Of a stretch of DNA of 64,000 nucleotides, positions 56,501 to 64,000 are shown one piece after another. Numbering within the stretch: position 1 is the first letter of the stretch; the number at the start of each line of letters is the position of its first letter. The notes under the pieces were generated by a model. It was not told where the DNA came from and searched no databases. It was given only the letters and a program-made list of their open reading frames with translations. Both the position numbers and the translations under genes were made by a program. The stretch comes from Onthophagus taurus (Eukaryota > Arthropoda > Insecta > Coleoptera > Scarabaeidae). The stretch is taken from the NCBI RefSeq assembly GCF_036711975.1, contig NC_091968.1, positions 24,847,001 to 24,911,000 of the forward strand, read 5' to 3'.

Positions 56501-58488
56501 CAAGAAATCGATTTTTCAGGAATTTTTAAAGTTACCCAAAGAGATTTCTAATTAACTCCAGTAATTTATATCTCAAGAACTAAGAGTGATATTTCAAACC
56601 TGACTGGAACACTGGAAAGTAGATGCTTTAATTAGTAATTGGTGATAATTCCATAACAATTTCCCAAGAAATCGATTTTCCAGGAATTTTTAAAGTTACT
56701 CAAAGCATGGTTAAAATTTCTAATTAACTCCAGTAACTTATATCTCCAGAACTAATAGTGATATTTCAAAACGGACTTGATCACTGGAAAGTAGATGCTT
56801 TAATTAGTAATTGGTGATAATTCCATAACAATTTCCCAAGAAATCGATTTTTCAGTAATTTTTAAAGTTACTCATAGCACGGTTAAGATTTCTAATTAAC
56901 TCCGGTAATTTATATCTCAAGAACTAAGAGCGATATTTCAAAACGGACTTGATCACTGGAAAGTAGATGCTTTAATTAGTAATTGGTGATAATTCCATAA
57001 CAATTTCCCAAGAAATCGATTTTCCAGGAATTTTTAAAGTTACTCAAAGCATGGTTAAAATTTCTAATTAACTCCAGTAACTTATATCTCAAGAACTAAT
57101 AGTGATATTTCAAAACGGACTTGAACACTGGAAAGTAGATGCTTTAATTAGTAATTGGTGATAATTCCATAACAATTTCCCAAGAAATCGATTTTCCAGG
57201 AATTTTTAAAGTTACTCAAAGAGATTTCTAATTAACTCCAGTAATTTATATCCCAAGAACTAAGAGTGATATTTCAAAACGGACTTGAACACTGGAAAGT
57301 AGATGCTTTAATTAGTAATTGGTGATAATTCCATAACAATTTCCCAAGAAATCGATTTTCCAGGAATTTTTAAAGTTACTCAAAGCATGGTTAAAATTTC
57401 TAATTAACTCCAGTAACTTATATCTCAAGAACTAATAGTGATATTTCAAAACGAACTTGATCACTGGAAAGTAGATGCTTTAATTAGTAATAGGTGATGA
57501 TTCCATAACAATTTTCCAAGAAATCTGAGTAACAACTAGTACTAGTAACAACAATCTCATCTTCACCTTCTATGTCTGTCTGTTCAGAATTATCCAACGG
57601 GAGATTTTTTAATTCAAAACAAGCTTTGTTCAAGTACCGAAACGTATTCGCTTGGCTCATTTTTACATCAATCTCAATATGGTACATTGTTTATCAAAGA
57701 GATACCTTTTACACTAAACTTTTAAATACATATCTGAATGAATAAATTTAAATATACCTAAAAACCCTACAGTGCGGATTGCGTCATTTTTTATACAGGT
57801 TCTTGTAAACCGGTACTTTAAAGTACCATTGGGTCACAAAGGGTTAAAAAATTTCATTGAATTGCATTTTGGAAGCTGAGATATTATCATTTTCTGGGGT
57901 GTATGTAGACTTTATTGTATTAAATGTAGGTAATTAATATAACACAATTAATTTTAGGTTGTACGTGGTCATTTTAAAGGGCAACAAGTAGGTAAAGTGG
58001 TACAAGTTTACAGGAAAAAATTCGTTATTTACATTGAACGAATTCAAAGGGAGAAAGCTAATGGAGCTAGCGTTTACGTTGGTATTCATCCATCAAAAGT
58101 AAGTTCTATTTAGATTATTTTTTTATATTATATAATAAACTCATGTGATGATTTAAACCATTCTCAGACGATGAGTTTCAAGAATTTAATTCCTTGGAAG
58201 TTATTAAGGTTCTCTTTTTAATGGAAGAGGGTTATTTTCTACTCATTATGTTGGTGTAATTTGTGGCTCTGATTCTTTCTAATAATCAATTCATATCATT
58301 TAAATATAAATTAATAAAAATGAATTAATTGATTTAATTTTATTTTTTAGGTTGTAATTGTAAAACTGAAAATGGATAAAGATAGGAAGAAGATTATCGA
58401 TAGGAGGAGTAAAGGACGTGCACTTGCTCTTGGTAAAGATAAGGGTAAATATACTGAAGAAACAGCTGCCGCTGTGGACGCTTCTTAA
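53567..58488 (+). CDS. RpL26: Ribosomal protein L26 (uL24)
   Basis: Three coding exons (53567-53734, 57958-58098 and 58351-58488) plus the 5'UTR exon give 148 residues. It matches eukaryotic RPL26 end to end: [45 protein letters not shown], then the KOW region [21 protein letters not shown], then [16 protein letters not shown] and [21 protein letters not shown]. It is a large-subunit protein near the exit tunnel. It begins [10 protein letters not shown], with the first ATG after the splice. All exon phases are 0. Intron 2 is 4.2 kb, unusual for a ribosomal protein gene, and is filled by transposon relics and satellite. AATAAA follows at 58515. Confidence 0.97.
54000..54420 (-). mobile_element. 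Tc1/mariner-like transposase remnant
   Basis: The minus strand reads [14 protein letters not shown] near 54150-54190, the conserved end of the Tc1 catalytic domain, with broken transposase frame on either side. It differs from the relic at 20.8 kb, so it is a separate lineage. It lies in RpL26 intron 2, antisense to the gene. Confidence 0.7.
54600..57850 (-). mobile_element. piggyBac-like element remnant, split by satellite S3
   Basis: The minus frame at 54625-54918 reads [19 protein letters not shown], then [36 protein letters not shown], the front of a piggyBac transposase domain. The likely N-terminus is at 57484-57687 ([19 protein letters not shown]). To its right a probable terminal repeat ends CACAAAGGGTTAA near 57833-57845: CCCTTTGTG next to a TTAA target site, as in piggyBac. 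The middle is replaced by a tandem array and the rest of the transposase is missing. Confidence 0.75.
55110..57521. repeat. Satellite S3: ~165-bp tandem units, about 14 copies, in RpL26 intron 2
   Basis: AAAACGGACTTGATCACTGG recurs about every 151-171 bp from 55273 on. Units also share TATATCTCAAGAACTAAGAG, TTAATTAGTAATTGGTGATA and TTTCCCAAGAAATCGATTTT. Some units carry an extra CAAAGCACGGTTAAGATT, others have AAAGAGATTT, giving two alternating subtypes. Very homogeneous, so probably younger than S1 and S2. Confidence 0.93.
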
Positions 58489-58559
58489 ATCTTTGACGTT
58501 CATTTGTATTTAATAATAAAAAAATGGAAAAAATTAATTTTTGTTTAATTTTTTTTCTA

Positions 58560-59030
58560 ATTGAATCGTTTATTTCTTTATGTTTACTTATCATAGAATT
58601 TAATTGGACCGCGTTATGCATCACTTGATTAAGACAACAAATGAACAATATTGAGAAAAACGAGATTTTCGTATTTATCTCTACAAATATGACTTCTCAG
58701 TCAAACTATTAAGTTCAACCTCAATAGGACTTTTTTCATTGAATACAACTTTATTTATATCAAGTTTGTCTTTAGCAACCTCATTATAACAATCCCAATA
58801 CGATATATAAAATTTCTTGTTGCAGTTTCATCTAGTTTCCTTCTATTCGCTTATAATTCATCATCACATTCGATTATTAATTAAAGTATCTTTTTAATGC
58901 AAAATTGCTAAATAATAATTAAAACTCGAAGAGAAAGATGTTCAAAAGCTTTCTAATAGTCTGTATAATTATCAAATAGTGTTTAAGCGCTTTCTAGACA
59001 GTTATAAAGATTTCTAGAAGATTTTTAAAG
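58560..59030. other. Spacer downstream of RpL26
   Basis: No gene. It contains a ~100-bp segment (58728-58830) homologous to 40845-40965, the left flank of satellite S2 array a, and a short block near 58910-59040 alike to 49870-50000, the left flank of array b. Confidence 0.55.
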
Positions 59031-59039
59031 ATGTCCAGA

Positions 59040-59345
59040 AATTTTTAATGATTTTTCGTTCATCTCAAAACGGCTAAACCCGAATGTTTCTAGTTTTAAA
59101 TCTAGTGTGTTAGTTCAATAAAGATATAGAACAATCTGGCACTGAATAACAATTAAAACTAGAACTAGAAAGTTTGTGCTAAACCCGAATGTTTCTAGGT
59201 CTAGTGCTTACTAGCACTACTTAACATTGTCACTAGAACTAGAATCACTCGGCTTTAGCCATTCGTCTCTCAAGACGGCTAAACCCGAATGTTTCTACTT
59301 CTAGGTCGAGTATTAGTTCTACTTCTAGTAATTAACTAAAGGCCT
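59040..59345. repeat. CTAGAAC-rich repeat (family B)
   Basis: Contains repeated AACTAGAACTAGAA, AACATTCGGGTTTAGCC-type words in both orientations, so it can fold back on itself. The same family lies near 13430, 19300, 25260, 44830, 46690 and 49790, usually beside foldback or satellite blocks. Confidence 0.65.
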
Positions 59346-59489
59346 TTAAAGATGTTCAAAAGTATGCAGAAGCTTTCTAATGGTCTCTACAATTATCAAA
59401 TAGTGTTTAAACGCTTTCTAAACAGTTTTAAAGATTTCCAGAAGATGTCCAGAAACTTTATGTAAACTGTCGCTGTTATCATCACTTTC

Positions 59490-60090
59490 GATTGTTAATA
59501 ATTAAAGTATCCTCTTTTTAATGCAACAAGCCGTTTTGAAAAATCACTTTTAGTTCTTGAGAAATAAATTTTTGAAATGATCGATAATTTTTTCAAATTT
59601 GTCAATTTTCGCCGATTGAGTTTTAAAAATTCCTATAAAATCCATTTCTTGGAATATGAGTATGAAAATTTCCCAAAGTGTTAATAAAAGTGTCTTCTTT
59701 CCAATGAACTAACTCATTTTGAAAAATAACTTTTAGTTTTTGAGAAAACAACATTTGAAGTTTTGATAAAATTTTCGATATTACAATTTTCATCGATAAC
59801 TTTCATAATTCGCTATAAAATTAATTTCGTGAAGGATCATTGCGGAAATATCACCAATTATTAATTAAAGTATCCTCTTTTTAATGCAAAAAGCCGTTTT
59901 GAAAAATCACTTTCAGTTGTTGAGAAATACATTTTTGAAATAATCGACAATTTTTTCGAATTTTGCAATTTTTAAAAATTCGTATAAAATCCAGTTCTTT
60001 GAATAATAGTATGAAAATTTTCCAAAGTGTTAATAAAAGTGTCCTCTTTCCAATGAACCAACCCATTTTGAAAAATAACTTAATTTTTGA
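59490..60090. repeat. Satellite S2, array c (short)
   Basis: About three monomers of the S2 type (AAGCCGTTTTGAAAAATC, AACCCATTTTGAAAAATA), starting in TTAATTAAAGTATCCTC as array b does. It lies in the spacer between RpL26 and the PWWP gene, not in a known intron. Open frames here are repeat noise. Confidence 0.88.
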
Positions 60091-60219
60091 GAAAATAATA
60101 ACTTTTTTGTCTCTGCATTGTTGCGCTTTTGGGTTTAGATCTCCTTTGAACTTCATGCATTTCTAAAAGGCCTTATAAGTAAATATATTGTTCATCTTTA
60201 GTATTAAATTCTATGTATA

Positions 60220-60560
60220 GCTTGAAAATCATTATTCACTGGTAATCAAGTTGACAGACTAATAATTATTTGAAACGTCAAAATTTCAAAAAATGTTAAT
60301 TTAATTTAATTTTTTTACGACTTTCTAAAAGTTTGACATTAAAAAAACGTAAACAAATTCCTTTTTTGTATGATTTAAGCATAAATTAATTAATTTTCGT
60401 AAAAAAAAAACCATGACGTTTCATAAAATTGACATTTAATTTTTACAAATTGGTGTGAAGTTGGTTACAGTTGGTAACATTGAATTTGTGTTACATTGAC
60501 GTTTAAACTTTATTCAAAAATTTATTTAAATAATTAAATTTATGGAATCAATTTCATTCA
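60220..60560. repeat. MITE-like family C, longest copy
   Basis: Runs from AATCATTATTCACTGGTAAT through CAAAATTTCAAAAAATG, CGTAAACAAATTCC and GTGTGAAGTTGGTTACAG to GGAATCAATTTCATTCAG, about 340 bp. Best reference copy of this family in the window. Confidence 0.75.
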
Positions 60561-61328
60561 GTCATTTTAGCTGTCAAACTGACAAAATGGATATTCTCTC
60601 TCCACAATAAATGTTAGAAACTAGATAATCTTATTTAAAAATTGTCAAAAATGTTACTTAGCCAATTTCTGAAATAAACGATTCAATTTAATATAAGGAA
60701 AGTTTTAGGTAATCGTAAAACGAAACGTTTTAACATTTATACCAAATAGTATTTTTATTAAATTTATACAACACTATGGCTAAATCTAAATGAAAAATCA
60801 CAGATATATTGATTATTGTAACGGACAATAAACGTAAAATAGCCTAGATTTAAAGTAAATGAACTAAATAGTGCTCCAAAACTCAAGTTATTAATTAATT
60901 AATGCGTATCACAAAAAGATATATAAATTTTAAATCCCCATAAACTCCTCCAATCGAAAACAACTTCAAAAAAACTTTAGTATTATTAAATTAAATTATG
61001 AAGGGCAAATATCAACAGAACATAAATGAGAAAAAGATTAAGTAACTTTCTTAGCAAAAGAAATAATAAACAGATCATTAAAATAAGTAACTTTTCTCTC
61101 ATTGTTTTTCACCGTATTTTATCGTAAATATACAGACACACTTAGGAATTAGTTAAATGTAAAAATAATGGCTAAATCGACTGACCATTTTTTTTGTTTA
61201 CCACAATACACAGGGAGCTCGCAAAAACTTTTTTTAAGCGTTTTTCAACACCCTGTATTATAATATAACTACCCGACCTTTAAAAGAATCTTTTGTTACC
61301 TTTTTATGGCGTTTTCCTTATTTATTTA
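60561..61328. other. Spacer, probable 3'UTR of the PWWP gene
   Basis: No coding exon. Near 61209-61256 a ~50-bp relic is bounded by ACAGGGAGC and CACCCTGT, resembling ends of a mariner-type MITE. The rest is AT-rich, probably partly 3'UTR of the minus-strand gene. Confidence 0.4.
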
Positions 61329-62418
61329 TTAAGAAACCACATCGATTTCTCTTGGAGATGCCAACGCGGGAGGGACAACGTTTATAAATGCCGTTCTTGC
61401 AGGAGATCCACCCACAACTGATTGTTGTTGTTGTTCTCGTAGACGATTTTCTGCGTTTTCCCTGGCATCATTTGTTGCTTGTTTAATTGCCTCTTTATAT
61501 GGACCCTTTTTTTTCTTATTATATCTAACCTAATTTATTAAAATTAATTAACATCCGCTATTAAAACTAATTATTTACCTTGAAATTTTCTAAATAAGGA
61601 CTAAGTTGATCACATTTTATAAGAGATGACGTTGAGGATCCGTACCATGATACATGAGCTTGGGCACATTTATTATCCCCATTTGTAATTGCAAGAATTT
61701 TTCCTGGCCACCATGGAAATCCATGGATTTTTCCCCAAATCACATCACCCACTAATAATTTACAACCTAAAATAAACTTATTTAAAACAAAATTATACTT
61801 ATTTCTTTTTAATTAATTAACCATTTACTCCAGAAACACTTTGAACATTCAAATGAAGCACTATTGGCGAATTAACCGGCGGAAAATCTGGAACTTGATC
61901 GCTTATATCCTCCGAACCAGAATCTTCATTTTCCACAGAACTCGAACACGACGTATACGTATTATTTAACCTTTTCAAATTAATCGAAAGTTTCTGCGTA
62001 ATAACTTGTTCAACCGGAGGATCATCATGCGTCGTCTCAACATCTTCCTCGCGATGTTTTCGAACTTCTTTATGTCTCTTCTTGTGTTTAACTTTGTGTT
62101 TTCGCCGTCTAGGTGCGTTAATATCACACGTCGAATTCACCATGTATCTCGGAGAAACGTTTCCGAGACCGTGTCGGGGCGAAGCGCTACCAACGGTGTA
62201 TCGAGGCGAAGAAGCCCCGATCGAATAAGTAGGTGAGTGATTTAATAAAACTTTCTTCTTAGCCTCTTTTTTGGCTTTCTTCATTGCCCTTCTTGCCGCT
62301 TTATCTTTATTTTCATCTTTCATTTTTAATAGTTTTTGTTCATCCAAATTCTCTTCCGAATCATGATCGCTTACTAAATTTTCAATTTGAGCTGGAATTT
62401 TTAAAACTGTTCCTTCAC
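61329..62418 (-). CDS. PWWP2-type chromatin protein, 3' part
   Basis: Three exons join in phase: 61822-62418, 61579-61766 and 61329-61529; the 5' exons lie beyond the right edge or past the repeats. The first encodes a basic, Ser/Pro- and Lys-rich region (KAARRAMKKAKKEAKKKVL, then repeated SPRY.V/SPRHG words, then RRRKHKVKHKKRHKE). The second holds the PWWP domain: LLVGDVIWGKIHGFPWWPGK, then AHVSWYGSSTSSLIKCDQLSPYLENF, with the aromatic cage residues. The third continues RYNKKKKGPYKEAIKQA and ends EIDVVS. GDIVWGKI.GFPWWP followed by RYNKKKKG is typical of PWWP2A/B, which in vertebrates bind H2A.Z and H3K36-methylated chromatin. The insect role is inferred. Confidence 0.88.
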
Positions 62419-62459
62419 CTACAATAAAATAAATTAAGGAAAAATTCAAGAATCGTTAT

Positions 62460-64000
62460 GTGGCGTAAAAATCGACGATTTTTTTTAATCCTTGTTAAAT
62501 AACCCAAAAAACACGTTAAAAATAAAAAGAAAGTGCTGAAAAGTGACTAACACTAGATTAAGTTCAGTTATAAAACTTCTATTATATGATAACTAATTTT
62601 AGGTTTAAAATGTCAACCTCAATTTTGACATATTTGTAATCTTCATTAAAAATCCTTTAAAACGAGTCCAAACACGACATATTTAACTTTAATATTAATT
62701 GAAATACAATCACTTCCGGTTTAAAATGTCAACGTCAATTTTGACATATTTGTCATCTTCATTAAAAAACCTTTAAAATGAGTCCAAACATGACGCACTT
62801 ATCTCAAAAAACAAAAAAGTTAGACTAAAAAACATTAAACCCGAAGTTAGCAACAATGAAGATAGCTATTTATTTTTTAAATATTAATACCAACCTTAAT
62901 TTTTGATTTTTTTTATTATATTTTTGTTTTTGTGATCAATTTTGAGACATTTTATAAAAAATAAGAATATTTCAAAATGACGTGGACATTTCAAACCGGA
63001 AGTTATATCTCGAGTAATATTGGAATTAAACGTATCATGTTTGGGCTCATTTTAAAGGATTTTTCACCTCAATTTTGACATATTTGTAATCTTCATTAAA
63101 AATCGTTTAAAATGAGTACAAACAAGACATATTTATCTTCAATATTAATGAAGTTATGGTCAATTTCCGGTTAAGAATGTCAACGTCAATTTTGACATAT
63201 TTGTAATCGTCGTGAAAAATCCTTTAAAATGAGTCCAAACATGATACGTTTAATTCCAATATTACTCGAGATATAAACAACTTCCGGTTTGAAATGTCAA
63301 CGTCATTTTGACATATTTTTAATTTTTATAAAATGTCTTAATATTTGTCACAAAAACAAAAATATAATAAAAAATTCAGAAATTAAGGTTGGTATTAATA
63401 TTTAAAAATTAAATTGCTAACTTCGGGTGTAATTTTGTTTTGTTTTTGAGATAAATGCATCATGTTTGGATTCATTTTAAAGGTTTTTTAATAAAGAATA
63501 CATCATGAAAGAACACCATGAAGTTGTCCATTTGTCTATTATATGACAACTAACTTCAGATTTAAAATGTCAACCTCAATTTTGACATATTTGTAATCTT
63601 CATTAAAAAACCTTTAAAATGAGTACAAACACGACATATTTATCTTCAATATTAATGAAGTTATGGTCAAGTTCCGGTTAGAAATGTCAACGTCAATTTT
63701 GACATTTTTGTAATCATCGTGAAAAATCTTTTAAAATGAGCCCACACATGATACGTTTAATTCCAATATTACTCGAGATATAAGCAACTTCCGGTTTGAA
63801 ATGTCAACGTCATTTTGACATATTTTTAATTTTTATAAAATGTCTTAATATTATTCTAAAAACAAAATAATAAAAAAAAAAAATAAAAAATTAAGGTTGG
63901 TATTAATATTTAAAAATTAAATTGCTATCTTCATTGTTGCTAACTTCGGGTTTAATGTTTTTTATTCAAACTTTTTTGTTTGTTGAGATAAGTGCGTCAT
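62460..64000. repeat. Foldback elements (family A), running to the window end
   Basis: At least one unit in forward orientation (centre near 62830-62960) and two in reverse (centres near 63310-63430 and 63830-63960), so the block is a large inverted structure. It probably lies in an intron of the PWWP gene. The left end carries AAAGTGACTAACACTAGATT, also found reversed at 26080 and forward at 30730. Confidence 0.85.

Noticed and set aside
58140-58280. Possible C/D box snoRNA in RpL26 intron 3 (GTGATGA at 58145, CTGA near 58270)
   Set aside because: Boxes are about 120 nt apart, no pairing stem flanks them, and no clear D' box or guide to rRNA is visible. Ribosomal protein introns often host snoRNAs, but the evidence here is too thin.

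Overview
The window reads as nuclear DNA of an insect, probably a beetle (the order is an inference). It is AT-rich, host introns without insertions are mostly 45-60 bp, and all recognisable genes are animal genes. More than half of the window is introns and spacers filled with satellite arrays, foldback repeats, MITE-like repeats and worn transposon pieces. I found no CRISPR array, rRNA or convincing tRNA.

Layout. 1-3.1 kb: last exon of hexokinase, two decayed copies of the LTO1 promoter and first exons, then an intact LTO1 gene whose stop lies 3 bp before the start of METTL25. 4.7-19.1 kb: three tandem ornithine aminotransferase (OAT) genes, all on the minus strand, plus a small OAT pseudogene. 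The second gene carries a 172-bp satellite between inverted arms in its first intron. 22.7-34.6 kb: one large adhesion GPCR of the ADGRA (GPR124/125) type on the minus strand. Its four coding exons (1430 codons) can be joined exactly; its introns hold foldback repeats and a minisatellite. 36.3-39.4 kb: a compact cluster with a small two-helix membrane protein (+), PBDC1 (-), SRR1-like (+) and FMC1 (+). 39.4-52.8 kb: two tandem short/branched-chain acyl-CoA dehydrogenase genes (ACADSB-like, minus), each with a ~181/362-bp satellite in an intron. 53.3-58.5 kb: ribosomal protein L26 (+). Its second intron holds Tc1 and piggyBac remnants, the latter split by a ~165-bp satellite. 61.3-62.4 kb to beyond the right edge: the 3' part of a PWWP2-type chromatin gene (minus).

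Functional grouping. OAT, ACADSB and FMC1 are mitochondrial. OAT and ACADSB are both amino-acid catabolism enzymes and both are expanded in tandem here. LTO1, METTL25 and RpL26 concern ribosomes, translation or RNA/protein modification. I see no gene-cluster pathway beyond the tandem duplications.

Most notable: sequence homology between the satellites in the ACADSB and RpL26 introns; an array inside a piggyBac relic inside a ribosomal protein gene; a likely gene-conversion tract between OAT copies 2 and 3; a kappaB/GATA site cluster upstream of OAT copy 3; the 3-bp LTO1-METTL25 spacing; and recurrent TAGATGGCG(C/T) words near gene boundaries. Exon joins were made by hand from GT/AG sites and reading phase; no alignment or search was run.
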